From Streptomyces broussonetiae (GTDB lineage: Bacteria; Actinomycetota; Actinomycetes; Streptomycetales; Streptomycetaceae): a DNA stretch of 64,000 bases. A program made the position numbers and the translations under genes. Positions 8,613-17,216 of this stretch are shown here, piece by piece; position 1 is the stretch's first letter; every line of letters starts with the position of its first letter. A model generated the notes under the pieces. The model was not told the DNA's origin. It saw only the letters and a list, made by a program, of their open reading frames with translations, and made no database searches. The stretch is from assembly GCF_009796285.1 (NCBI RefSeq), contig NZ_CP047020.1, forward strand, positions 496,001-560,000, read 5' to 3'.

Positions 8613-9122
8613 ATGAAACGGTCGCGAAGGCTTATATCGATCCGCCTGGCACTCTGCGGCGTTCTGGCCGTCGCCGCAATGGCCACCACCACAGCAGCCT
8701 CCGCCGACGGCTGGGTGCACTGGAAGAGCGAGAAGTACGGCCAGTACCTGTACAGCCGCGCGAACGGGAACGGCGCCCGCTTCGGCCTCACCTCCAACAG
8801 CGCCAAGAACATCTACGACGTCCACCTGTCGAACGGGCACTGGCTGGAGGTCCCCTACAACGGGACCCAGTGCATGGAGGTGAACGGCTCCAACGGCAAC
8901 CTCGACACCTGGAGCTGTGCGTTCAGCAACCAGTCGAACGAACAGTGGGACGAGCACCAGGCGGGCGTCCCGGGAAACAGCTGCTGGAATCTGCAGAACG
9001 TCCGCACGGACCAGCTGGTCGACGCTGATGCAGCCACCGGAGACCTGGTGGGAGTAAGCGACTTCGACGACGGATGGGGCTGCGGCTCAGTGTTGAACCA
9101 CGACGGGATCGCCTGGAAGTAG
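8613..9122 (+). CDS. small secreted protein, ricin-like fold suspected
   Basis: This 169-residue protein has a Sec signal peptide (RR near the N-terminus, hydrophobic LALCGVLAVAAMATTTA, cleavage near ASADG). The mature part has repeated Q/W-rich elements such as NGTQCMEVNGSNGNLDTW and QLVDADAATGDLVGVSDF, with four cysteines. These look like beta-trefoil (ricin B) repeats that bind sugars, but the QxW motifs are imperfect. The start is supported by an AAGGGAAA upstream. It is followed by a strong hairpin terminator. Exact function unknown. Confidence 0.75.
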   Translation: MKRSRRLISIRLALCGVLAVAAMATTTAASADGWVHWKSEKYGQYLYSRANGNGARFGLTSNSAKNIYDVHLSNGHWLEVPYNGTQCMEVNGSNGNLDTWSCAFSNQSNEQWDEHQAGVPGNSCWNLQNVRTDQLVDADAATGDLVGVSDFDDGWGCGSVLNHDGIAWK

Positions 9123-9128
9123 CTGATC

Positions 9129-9184
9129 GCGCCGGCGGCGTGTGCCCCGAAGCGTCATCGTCCTGGGGCACACGCCGCCGGCGC
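9129..9184 (+). terminator. 20-bp perfect hairpin terminator
   Basis: The arms 9129-9148 and 9165-9184 are perfectly complementary over 20 bases around a 16-base loop, seven bases after the stop of the secreted protein. There is no T-run, as is usual for Streptomyces terminators. The right arm ends 17 bases before the next start codon. Confidence 0.75.
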
Positions 9185-9201
9185 TCGAGAAAGGGACATC
9201 C

Positions 9202-10140
9202 ATGAAGGGCGCACGCGCCTACGTTGCCGCCGTGGCTGTCAGCGGCGCAGCCATCAGCCTCATCGTCACCCACCATCTCGACTCCTCCAGCCCCGACGCA
9301 GATCCTGCAGCTCCCGGCGGACGCCGAAGCCCCGCTGCGACATCGCAGCCCCTCGGCTCCTACGGGCCTTCGGATGCCGACATGACGAAGATCATGAAAG
9401 CGCGGAAGATCTTTGAGGTTCGCTGCATGAACAAGCTCGGTTTCTCTGGCAACACCTTCTACGGCCTGACCTACGACTCCTTCGACGAAACCGCCAAGAG
9501 CCGGCACCTCCGGCCGCTCACCGTGCGACAGGCACGCCACCACGGCTACCACACCGCCAGCGACACAGCCGCGCCCTTGAGCGAACCGAGTACCACGCCC
9601 ACCCCTCCAGTACCAGCATCTGCCCTTCACCTGCAGATCGCCGCCATGTTCGGGAAGGTCGCACGCGTCCACAGCCGCGCTGTCCCTTCAGGAGGCTGCA
9701 ACGCTCAGTCCGAGCGGGACCTGGAGCGCGGCGCACCTACCCAGTTACCCGTCGATCCACGTGTGCTCAGCGACCAAGCGCAAGCCCAAGCCGACCAGGC
9801 AGCCTCCGTGACTGCGGCCGTCAGCGACTGGAGCGCCTGCATGGAGCACGCGGGCTACTCCTACAACACGCCTCAGGATGCCGTCTCAGATGCTGCTGGC
9901 ACCCCGTACATGGACGGGCGCTTCCACACGAACCCGAACGCCAAGGAAATCGCCACAGCCACCGCCGACGCACACTGCCGCGCCACGACAGGGCTGTACG
10001 AGAAGTGGAGCGCTGCAGTCACCCACTTCGAGGAAGCCGCCATCGCCCACAACCGCACCCAGCTCCGCCGCGCGCAGGCCATCACCAAGATCTGGATCAC
10101 CAACGCCCGCGCCGCAGTTCAGGCCCATGACCGGCACTGA
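9202..10140 (+). CDS. hypothetical secreted protein
   Basis: This 312-residue protein starts at ATG 9202 behind GAAAGGG. An N-terminal hydrophobic segment (YVAAVAVSGAAISLIV) suggests export or a membrane anchor. The rest is hydrophilic with a few spaced cysteines: EVRCMNKLGF, DWSACMEHAGYSY and ADAHCRATTGLYEKW, then a helical C-terminal tail rich in A/R/H. The pattern of Cys-containing helices with GYSYNTPQDA occurs in actinobacterial extracellular proteins of unknown role. No catalytic motif was recognised. Confidence 0.7.
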   Translation: MKGARAYVAAVAVSGAAISLIVTHHLDSSSPDADPAAPGGRRSPAATSQPLGSYGPSDADMTKIMKARKIFEVRCMNKLGFSGNTFYGLTYDSFDETAKSRHLRPLTVRQARHHGYHTASDTAAPLSEPSTTPTPPVPASALHLQIAAMFGKVARVHSRAVPSGGCNAQSERDLERGAPTQLPVDPRVLSDQAQAQADQAASVTAAVSDWSACMEHAGYSYNTPQDAVSDAAGTPYMDGRFHTNPNAKEIATATADAHCRATTGLYEKWSAAVTHFEEAAIAHNRTQLRRAQAITKIWITNARAAVQAHDRH

Positions 10141-10279
10141 GCGTTTCCTCGCGGCCAGCTCACCCGTCACGACGGAGTGGAGCAGGCCGCGCACGCCGTT
10201 CGCGCGACGTGGTGATGGTCGTCCCGCGTGTTGAGGCACGGCGGAAGACGGCAGCCGGGCCGATGATGCCGAGACCGAA

Positions 10280-10480
10280 CCGGTCGCGCCTGCTACCGCT
10301 CCGCGACCTGGGCCGACGCACTCGCCGCGACCGGCACCAAGCACAAGCGGACCCGTCCCTACACCCCGCGCACCAACGGGAAGGGCGAACGCTACTACGG
10401 GACACCCTCCCGGGAGTGAGCCTACGTCCGCGACTACACGTCCGAGTACGAACGCCGCATCGCCCCCGCCCCCACCCGAC
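10280..10480 (+). pseudogene. IS481-type transposase scrap
   Basis: The frame starting near 10300 reads TGTKHKRTRPYTPRTNGKGER, then a stop, then AYVRDYTSEYERR. This is the C-terminal core of IS481/IS3-type integrase-fold transposases (usual form KHKRTRPYRPQTNGKVER, with E as the last DDE residue). It has an internal TGA and no intact N-terminus, so it is inactive debris. Confidence 0.6.
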
Positions 10481-10574
10481 GGGGTATGACCGTCGGGACC
10501 AGGCAGAGGTCATCGAGAGCGGCCGGCTCGGCCAACGCCTGCTCGCCCAGCGCCGGGTCCACAACATCGAGGCA

Positions 10575-11103
10575 CGCAGATGAAGGCCGGCAAGGTAGCT
10601 CCCGGGTGTCTTGTCGTAGCGAGTCGCGATGCCCGGCCAGGCTTTCAGCTTGTTGATCAGGCTCTCGACGGTGTTTCGTTCTTTGTAGAGATCGGTGCGT
10701 CGTGACGTATGGGGCGGTCGCCGCGGCTGCCCTGGAACAGGCCTTGTCCGCGGCGACAGCGTCGGGCAGGGTCCGGGGCCGACCGGCGGGTGGCGGCCTC
10801 GGCGATCAGACCTTCGCGCAGTGCGGTGAAGACGCTGGCGTCCCTCCACACCCGGAAGCGGCCGTAGACAGCCGATCACAGGCCGAACTCGCCGCGCATC
10901 TCCCGCCCCTGGCTGCTGGTGCGGAAGCGCCAGATCACCCTCTCGAACTGATCCCGCAGCCGTGCGGGGTACGGTCCGTACTCGCCTGTCGGCAGGAGCG
11001 GCTCGACCAACTTCGGCTGGATGTTGACGAGTTGACTGCATGTCACGTTCGTCTTCCTACCGGATCCCCTTTCCCGGGGACCTGGATCGGCAAGATTGAT
11101 CAC
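10575..11103 (-). pseudogene. IS5-family transposase, internally deleted and frameshifted
   Basis: Reading on the minus strand from 11103: VEPLLPTGEYGPYPARLRDQ and FRTSSQGREMRGEFG, then after a stop YGRFRVWRDASVFTALREGL, and finally YKERNTVESLINKLKAWPGIATRYDK near 10690-10610. These are the N- and C-terminal parts of IS5-type transposases. The central DDE domain between them is missing, and the pieces lie in different frames. Confidence 0.7.
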
Positions 11104-11282
11104 GACACCACACAGGCCCTAGTTCTGGTGCGCTTGTGATGCGGGCCGATGGCGCACGCGGCACCTGGGGTGAATTCAGGGTCGGATCAGGGTTGGTCCC
11201 GATGCCTGGCTGCACGGGTGCCGAGCAGGATCGATGGCATGGATACAGGCCGTTCAGCACAACGAATCTCACGGAGTCTCAT

Positions 11283-12500
11283 ATGAAGCTGCTGGCTCGC
11301 CGCGTCGCCGCCCTCGGCCTCGTCGGCTCCGCCGCCATCGGCATAGGTGCCGGCTCGGGCGCGCAGGCGGTCGCCGTGAGTAACGCCGGCACCGGCGCTG
11401 CGAAGGTCTTCCCGTCGCTGGATCCGCCCACGCTCCAGGCCGCCATCGAACCGCGGCCGGCCGACGGTTCCTCCGGCGCGATCGCCCGGGTCGGCGAGCC
11501 CGGCCAGTTGTGGAAGGGATCGACCCTCGACAGCCAGACCGGACGGAAGATCCCGGCGAACGCGCACTTTCACATCGGCAGCATCTCGAAAGTCTTCGAG
11601 ACCACCGTGGTCCTGCAACTCGCCGCCGAGCACCGGATCGACCTCGACCGGACCGTTCAGCAGTACATGCCCGGTCTGCTCCCGGACACCTTCCAGCAGA
11701 TCACCATCCGTGAACTCATCAACTACACCAGTGGGCTTCCGGACGTGGACGAGGGCAAACCCGCGCAGAGCGCCGACGAGACGATCGCCAACCGCTACGA
11801 GTACCGCACCTTCGACGACATCATCAGGAACACCCTGCGCCCCGTCGGCCGCCCCTGGCCCGGTCCGCACTTCGTACCCGGCACCGAGCAGGAGTACAAC
11901 TCGCTCGGTTTCCGGATCGCGGGCAGGCTCATCGAACAGATCACAGGGCACTCGTTCAGAAGGGAGGTCACCGAACGCATCCTGAAGCCGATGCAACTCG
12001 AACAGACCTCGGTGCCCGAGGACAACCCCGTAATGCCACGGCCCTATCTCCATGGATACGTGGCCGACAGCCACGGCCAGGCAGTGGACGTCAGCGAGCA
12101 GGGCGGTGACCCCTCCAACATGATCTCCACCCCGGCCGACCTGGACCGCTTCATCACCGCCCTGTTCCAAGGCCGCCTGCTGCCGCCCGCGCAGCTCAAC
12201 GAGATGTTCACCTTGCCGAAGGACAACGAGGGCAAACTCGTCCCGTTCATCGGCACCAGCTGCAACAAGGTGGCCTGCTTCGGTGCCGCCCTGATGTCCA
12301 CCCCGCTGCCCGGCGGGGGCGTGCTCTGGGGCAAGACCGGCCACGACCTCGGCTACGCCAACGGTATGTTCGCGGCCCGTGACCTGTCCCTGCGCGGCAT
12401 CTACTCGGTCTCCAACCTGAGCCTCGACTTCGGGGCTCCGACCCCGCTGGCCAACCGCCTGCTGACGGCGGTCGTAGCACCCGCGGCCCGGCAGCGCTGA
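11283..12500 (+). CDS. secreted beta-lactamase-family serine hydrolase (D-Ala-D-Ala carboxypeptidase type)
   Basis: This 405-residue protein has a Sec signal peptide (hydrophobic AALGLVGSAAIGIGAG, cleavage near AQAVA). The beta-lactamase fold carries the S-x-x-K motif SISK (Ser100-Lys103), a Tyr motif YNSLGF around residue 207 and KTGHD near residue 350. This set is typical of class C beta-lactamase/esterase/DD-peptidase relatives. The ATG at 11283 is the last codon that keeps the signal peptide at the N-terminus. Substrate is uncertain: peptidoglycan stem peptides, an ester or a beta-lactam. Confidence 0.9.
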   Translation: MKLLARRVAALGLVGSAAIGIGAGSGAQAVAVSNAGTGAAKVFPSLDPPTLQAAIEPRPADGSSGAIARVGEPGQLWKGSTLDSQTGRKIPANAHFHIGSISKVFETTVVLQLAAEHRIDLDRTVQQYMPGLLPDTFQQITIRELINYTSGLPDVDEGKPAQSADETIANRYEYRTFDDIIRNTLRPVGRPWPGPHFVPGTEQEYNSLGFRIAGRLIEQITGHSFRREVTERILKPMQLEQTSVPEDNPVMPRPYLHGYVADSHGQAVDVSEQGGDPSNMISTPADLDRFITALFQGRLLPPAQLNEMFTLPKDNEGKLVPFIGTSCNKVACFGAALMSTPLPGGGVLWGKTGHDLGYANGMFAARDLSLRGIYSVSNLSLDFGAPTPLANRLLTAVVAPAARQR

Positions 12501-12530
12501 CCCAGGCAGAACCGGGTCCACGAGACGATT

Positions 12531-12575
12531 CGGGGCCGGCCTTGGCCTCCGGCGTGGTCCGCGAAGCCGGCCCCG
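12531..12575 (+). terminator. hairpin terminator after the serine hydrolase
   Basis: CGGGGCCGGC at 12531-12540 is perfectly complementary to GCCGGCCCCG at 12566-12575 with a 25-base loop, about 30 bases after the stop codon. From here to about 12840 no coding homology was recognised. Confidence 0.55.
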
Positions 12576-12839
12576 ATCAGGTCCGGGTCGAAGAAGCACC
12601 TCATGTCGTCCCACAGCAGCTCGGTCACCCGGCCATGCTGCCTGGCTCACCGACCCACGGCACCCGCGTTTCCCTTGACTGAAGGCAGCGGGGTACCCCC
12701 GGCCGAACGTCATCACAGAGCGCAGGCTCCAGTTCACCGTGTTACTCGGGGTGAGGTTCTGCAGCACTTCGCAGGCGGCATCGGCGCCGCGGGCCAGCAC
12801 GTGCTCCGAGCCTTACTCGCCTCCGTGCGGTCCGAGGAC

Positions 12840-13674
12840 CGGCTGGCGGCGCAGTTGACGTGGTCGCCTACGGCGAACGCCCCGCCGCCGGCGGCAGGAA
12901 CTTCACTTTCACGGACCGTGGGTCGGCCATGGCTCGCGAGTGCCAAGGCATCCGGCGTCGCGAACGGCTCTACCGCCCTGGTCGGCCTCGCCAACAGCAC
13001 GGCGCAGTACTGGTGCACGCCCGACGCGTCGACGGACACCTTCAGCAGCCCGATCCTGAAGCCGGGTACCTGCACCCAGCCCCTCTCCCAGGACGAACTG
13101 GCCATCGCCGCACGGACAGTGAGTATGACGGCCGACACCACCGCCACCGGCCAGCACATCACCTCGTCCTGGGACACTGCGTCAGCGCGCTTCCGCATCG
13201 GCGAGTGGAAAGGCAAGCCGACGTCGTTCACGTACGGCTCCTTGCGGAACTCCCGCAGCCCTCTGACGCACGGATGCGCAACTGAGGGCCGACCACCTAC
13301 TCCGCGGGCAGCAGTTCCGCCGGTGACCTCCCCGCCGACGAGTGGAAGGACGTCAACGACCCGACGACGGTGGAATTCACCCTCACCGCCACCCAGATCG
13401 CCGCCCGCACCGTCCGCATCGGCATCACTGCCGCGTACGCCGGAGGCCGCCCCCCAGATCACGGTGAACGACTGGACCTCCTCCTCGCACGGCGCCTCCA
13501 GCGGGCCGATGTCACGAGTTCCCGAAGCCCGACCATCGGCACCTATCGCAGCAGCAGCAACTTGCTCACTGTTCACTTACGCTGTCGCGGCCAGTGCATC
13601 CATCGCCGGCATCGACACGATGACCTCGCTGTCCGAGCCCGGGCATGAGCTACGACTGTGTGGAGATGTACTGA
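12840..13674 (+). pseudogene. rhamnogalacturonan lyase, C-terminal part, multiply frameshifted
   Basis: Pieces in different forward frames line up with the C-terminal domains of polysaccharide-lyase rhamnogalacturonan lyases (RglB type). They are NSTAQYWCTPDASTDTFSSP and FRIGEWKGKPTSFTYGS (frame 3), then DARMRN, a TGA at 13283-13285, GPTTYSAGSSSAGDLPADEW and DVNDPTTVEFTLTATQIAAR (frame 2), then PQITVNDWTSSSHG (frame 3) and a closing SYDCVEMY before the TGA. At least three disruptions are needed. The catalytic N-terminus is absent. It was once a secreted pectin-degrading enzyme. Confidence 0.7.
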
Positions 13675-13786
13675 TCCCACAGGGGCCGACCGGCGGGCCG
13701 TCGGCACAGGCCAACAGCCCGCCAACTCCTCGTAATCTCCTCGTATGCACGAGCAAATCACGCCGTCGTCGGCGTAAGGTCGGCTC

Positions 13787-14464
13787 GTGCATGCAGTCGG
13801 TCAGCCCCCCTCTCTGTCCTCCGCCCCTGTGGGTCGTCGCCTACTCCTGGGCGCGGGCCTTGCGTCGGTCGCGCAATTCGGCGTCGGATGTGGCGACTCA
13901 CACAAGAAAGCCAAAGCAGCCGGTTCGCCCACGGTGAATGCCACTGACGGGACTGTGGTGATGGTGATCCGGCACGGCGAAAAGCCCACCTCCGGGCAGA
14001 GCGGGCTGGACGACTCAGGGCGACCGGACAGCAAGTCGTTGACGGCCCGGGGCTGGCAGCGGGCACACGCGCTCCCGAAGCTGTTCTCGCCGCCCAGAGC
14101 GGGACTGGCACGACCGGCAACGGTCTTCGCCGCCGCCGACAAGGGCCCGAACGCGGGCGCCCATCGCATGCGCCAGACCGTGACCCCGCTGGCCAAGGAC
14201 CTCGGGCTGACCGTCGACACCGACCTCGCCGAAGGGTCCGAGCGCCGGCTCGCACAGGCCGCGCTGACCGCGCCGGGCCCCGTACTGATCTGCTGGGAGC
14301 ACAGCCGGATCCCCGCCATCGTGGCCGGGCTCGGCGCGGCGAACGCCCGCGGGACGCCGGCCACCTGGCCGGACCGCTTCGACCTCGTGTGGGTTTTCCG
14401 GCGCCGGTCCGGATCCTGGTCGTTCACACAGGTCGACCAGCATCTGCTGCCGGGAGACCGGTGA
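13787..14464 (+). CDS. histidine phosphatase-superfamily protein, exported
   Basis: This 225-residue protein begins at GTG 13787. The N-terminus has an RR followed by LLLGAGLASVAQFGVGCG, reading as a Tat- or Sec-type lipoprotein signal with Cys near residue 35. The mature part opens with VVMVIRHGEKP, the RHG phosphohistidine motif of the phosphoglycerate-mutase-like superfamily. A second-half motif, ICWEHSRIPAIV, supplies the other conserved His. Substrate unknown. The gene stands alone. Confidence 0.8.
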   Translation: MHAVGQPPSLSSAPVGRRLLLGAGLASVAQFGVGCGDSHKKAKAAGSPTVNATDGTVVMVIRHGEKPTSGQSGLDDSGRPDSKSLTARGWQRAHALPKLFSPPRAGLARPATVFAAADKGPNAGAHRMRQTVTPLAKDLGLTVDTDLAEGSERRLAQAALTAPGPVLICWEHSRIPAIVAGLGAANARGTPATWPDRFDLVWVFRRRSGSWSFTQVDQHLLPGDR

Positions 14465-14597
14465 CCGGCAGATCCGGGGGCGATCGTCCGCTGTACGTCC
14501 GACGTGCCGTCTCGCGCGTCGTGCCGTCGAGTCCGCATCTGCCACACGCTTCGTGCGTGAGCGATGAGTTCGGGCGGCGGATCGGGTCTGCCCTGGC

Positions 14598-15215
14598 ATG
14601 ACTCGAACCATCGCTGACATCTCGGCCTCTCTCGACAGCTTCGTCACCGGACCCGACCCCGGCCCGGACAACGGTCTGGGAACCGGAGGCGAGGCCCTGC
14701 ACACGTGGGCGTTTTCCGACGACCCGGACGACCGCCGGGTCCTGCGCGAGGGGACCGCCCGCTCGGGCACCGTCGTCCTCGGCCGACGCCTCTTCGACAT
14801 TGTCGACGGGCCGAAAGGCTGGGACGACACGTCCGGCTACGGCGCCGGCGAGGCTGGCAGGCCCCCGTTCGTCGTCGTGACGAGTTCGCCGCCAGTGTCG
14901 GTGCGGACAACCAACCTCGACTGGACCTTCGTCACCACCGGTCTGCCCGACGCCGTCACCGCCGCGCGCGAGCGAGCCGAGGCGGCGGCGTCGGACAGCG
15001 GCAAGGACCTCGACGTCATCCTCATGGGCGGCGGCGTCACGGTCGGCTCGGCGCTCGACGCCGGGCTGGTCGACGCGCTGACGCTGCACCTCGCGCCCAT
15101 CGTGCTGGGCGCCGGGACACCACTGTTCACCGGCGCAGCGCCGCGCACGCTGGTGCAGCGGAGCGTGATCTCGACATCGACCGCGACACATCTGACCTAC
15201 GACGTCTCCCGGTGA
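14598..15215 (+). CDS. dihydrofolate reductase-family protein (RibD C-terminal fold)
   Basis: This 205-residue protein opens with an ISASLDSFVTGPDPGPDNGLG motif and has VVLGRRLFDIV, PPFVVVTSSPP and DVILMGGGVTVGSALDAGLVD. This is the standard order of the RibD_C/DHFR-like NADPH reductases. Such stand-alone proteins are abundant in actinobacteria and mostly have unknown substrates. Four bases separate it from the following hydrolase-fold gene, so the two are probably cotranscribed. Confidence 0.88.
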   Translation: MTRTIADISASLDSFVTGPDPGPDNGLGTGGEALHTWAFSDDPDDRRVLREGTARSGTVVLGRRLFDIVDGPKGWDDTSGYGAGEAGRPPFVVVTSSPPVSVRTTNLDWTFVTTGLPDAVTAARERAEAAASDSGKDLDVILMGGGVTVGSALDAGLVDALTLHLAPIVLGAGTPLFTGAAPRTLVQRSVISTSTATHLTYDVSR

Positions 15216-15219
15216 TCCG

Positions 15220-16062
15220 ATGACCACTGTCAACGCCAATGAGATCGCCTTGGGCATCGAGTCGTTCGGTGACGACGACGCGCCACTCGTCCTGCTTGCG
15301 GGCGGGGCGACGATGCTCTCCTGGCCGGACGCGCTGTGCGAGCGCCTCGCCGCGGGCGGGCGCCATGTGGTGCGCTACGACCTGCGCGACAGCGGGGAGT
15401 CGACGGCGGCGGATCCCGAGGCGCCCGCCTACACCCTGCGCGACCTCGCCGCCGACGCAGCGGCCCTTGCCGACGCGCTCGGCGGAGGGCCTGCGCACCT
15501 CGCGGGGATCGGCGTCGGCGGGATGGTCGCCCAGGTGGCCGTGCTCGACCATCCAGGCGCGTTCTCGGCGCTCACCCTGGTCGGCACCCGCGCGGTTGCC
15601 CCAGGGCCGCCCGACGATGACCTTCCCGACCATGACCAGGCGACGACGAGCCGGCTGTTCGCACGTCCGATGCCCGACTGGACCGACCGCGAGGCGGTTG
15701 CGGAGTTCGCCGCCGCAGGCGCCGAGATCCTCGGCGACGACCCCGTCGCCGCACGCGCGATCGCTGCACGCATCTGGGACCGCACGCCCGGCACCGCACC
15801 CCCGGTCCAGATGGCCAACCAGATGGGCATGGTGTTTTCCAGGCTCGACTGCAAACCCCGCTGGCGCGAGCGCCTGCCCGAGGTCGAGGTACCCACGCTC
15901 GTCGTCCACGGCCGCCGCAACCGGTTCTTCCCTGTCGGCAACGGCGAGGCGATCGCGCGAGAGATCCCCGGGGCACGGCTGCTCGTCCTCAAGGAGGCCG
16001 CCATCGCGATACCCGATGCGGCGGTCGGCGAGGTCACCGAGGCGATGCTCGCGCTCGGATAG
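15220..16062 (+). CDS. alpha/beta-hydrolase-fold protein without the usual catalytic residues
   Basis: This 280-residue protein has the alpha/beta hydrolase layout: PLVLLAGGATMLSWPDAL, VVRYDLRDSGEST, HLAGIGVGGMVAQVAVLDHP and PTLVVHGRRNRFFPVGNG. It resembles the aclacinomycin-methylesterase-like branch. The nucleophile elbow, normally G-x-S-x-G-G, reads G-I-G-V-G-G, with Gly98 where Ser is expected. The C-terminal segment that should carry the catalytic His reads LKEAAIAIPDAA, with Ile262 at that place. The frame is intact and codon use ordinary, so this may be a non-catalytic binding protein rather than a decaying gene. Confidence 0.85.
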   Translation: MTTVNANEIALGIESFGDDDAPLVLLAGGATMLSWPDALCERLAAGGRHVVRYDLRDSGESTAADPEAPAYTLRDLAADAAALADALGGGPAHLAGIGVGGMVAQVAVLDHPGAFSALTLVGTRAVAPGPPDDDLPDHDQATTSRLFARPMPDWTDREAVAEFAAAGAEILGDDPVAARAIAARIWDRTPGTAPPVQMANQMGMVFSRLDCKPRWRERLPEVEVPTLVVHGRRNRFFPVGNGEAIAREIPGARLLVLKEAAIAIPDAAVGEVTEAMLALG

Positions 16063-16157
16063 ACGACGGCGGGTGCCGCGCGGGCCGGCTACGGCTGGAG
16101 CACTCCCGGGCGGCCTCAAGCCGCTGGGTGTGATCGGGTGCGAAGGTCCCTGCTCGC

Positions 16158-16711
16158 CTAAATGTATGACAGGTCGTGGGGCAGATCGTGGACGTCGTCG
16201 CGCATGTGGAGTCTGCGGAGGTCCTGGACCAGTCCGAAGGGGTAGGAACGCATCGCCCACTTGGCGGGACAGCCGGTCTCGCCGTGCTCCCTGAGCACAG
16301 CGTCGGCGGCATACCGAACAGCGTGTGCGAACACCGGACGTGCACGTGAGCGAACACCGGACGAGCATGGGTCGACTGCCGAACCACCGTGCCGTCCGAG
16401 TCCGGAGAGTCGCGGCTGACGGCGATGTCGGGGAGTTCGTAGACCGTCACCTTGGCTGCGTCATCCGTCGTGCGGAGTACCCAGCAAAGCTCTTCGGGCT
16501 CGGCGTCGAAGAAGTACCGGGCTGAGCGCTGCTGCCCGTACTGCTCCCCCGTACTTGCGACGAGGTCCGCCAACGCGTCAGTGCAGTAACTGGCGGTCAC
16601 GGATGCCGTGCGAGATTCATCGGCCAGAGGGAATGTTGCCCAACCGCGGCCCACCAGTGCGCACTTCAGCTGAAGCGCCCTCACTGACCTTTGCTCCCTC
16701 GACACAGGCAT
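16158..16711 (-). pseudogene. hypothetical protein broken by a 23-bp duplication
   Basis: From 16711 the minus strand encodes LQLKCALVGRGWATFPLADE, SARYFFDAEPEELCWVLRTT, VTVYELPDIAVSRD and QSTHARPVFAH. A 14-base direct repeat, GCGAACACCGGACG, occurs at 16327-16340 and 16350-16363, 23 bases apart. Removing one 23-base unit restores the frame to HARPVFAHAVRYAADAVLRE, which then runs on through KWAMRSYPFGLVQDLRRLHM to a stop at 16158. The unbroken protein would be about 175 residues. No function recognised. Confidence 0.6.
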
Positions 16712-17147
16712 CCCCGACGACGCCGGCTCCGGCGCCGGTCCAGTCGAACCGGTCCGCTTGCGGCCGCTCTTGGGGCTGCCTGCCCCGGTGAGCCTTGTGC
16801 TCGCGCCCTACGGAAGCTGCTGGTGGTGTGCTCAGCAGACTTCCGCGACTTGAAACTCGAGTAGACGAGACTGACAACAGCTTCCGCGCCACTGATACGC
16901 CAGTGAGTCGGGCAACCGGACAGGGTTCCAGGGAGCCCATGGCTGCACGGCGTCGTGGTGTGCATGGCAGCGTCCAGCAACCTGACAGGGATCGCCCGCG
17001 CTGACCATGAGACACCCCCCCCATGAGCCCCTCGGCGGCGTCCGGAGACAGCCCGGATCCCGAGCCGTCCGCGCTCTGCTGGCGGACCAGCCGCGGGGCA
17101 TGGGAAGTGACTATTGCTCACGCCCTGACAAAAGTCCTTACCTGACC
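16712..17147. other. intergenic stretch, nothing recognised
   Basis: About 430 bases between the broken hypothetical gene and the chitinase promoter. Open frames here have no recognisable motifs, and no strong hairpin or repeat was seen. Confidence 0.5.
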
Positions 17148-17148
17148 C

Positions 17149-17167
17149 TTGACTGGTCTGGACCAAT
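17149..17167 (+). promoter_or_regulatory. DasR-type (dre) operator overlapping the chitinase promoter
   Basis: ACTGGTCTGGACCAAT at 17152-17167 is a near match to the DasR-responsive element ACTGGTCTAGACCACT. It is also a match to the TGGTCTAGACC element long known in Streptomyces chitinase promoters. A TTGACT at 17149-17154 could be the -35 box. DasR represses chitin-utilisation genes and is released by glucosamine-derived phosphosugars. Confidence 0.75.
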
Positions 17168-17216
17168 CGCGCTTTGCTGCTGGGGTCACTATTCACCCCC
17201 ACCTCGGGAGTGGCGC

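Noticed and set aside
9129..9184. 20-bp perfect hairpin considered as a mobile-element end or small RNA
   Set aside because: Its position just after a stop codon and the absence of any transposase make a terminator the simpler reading.
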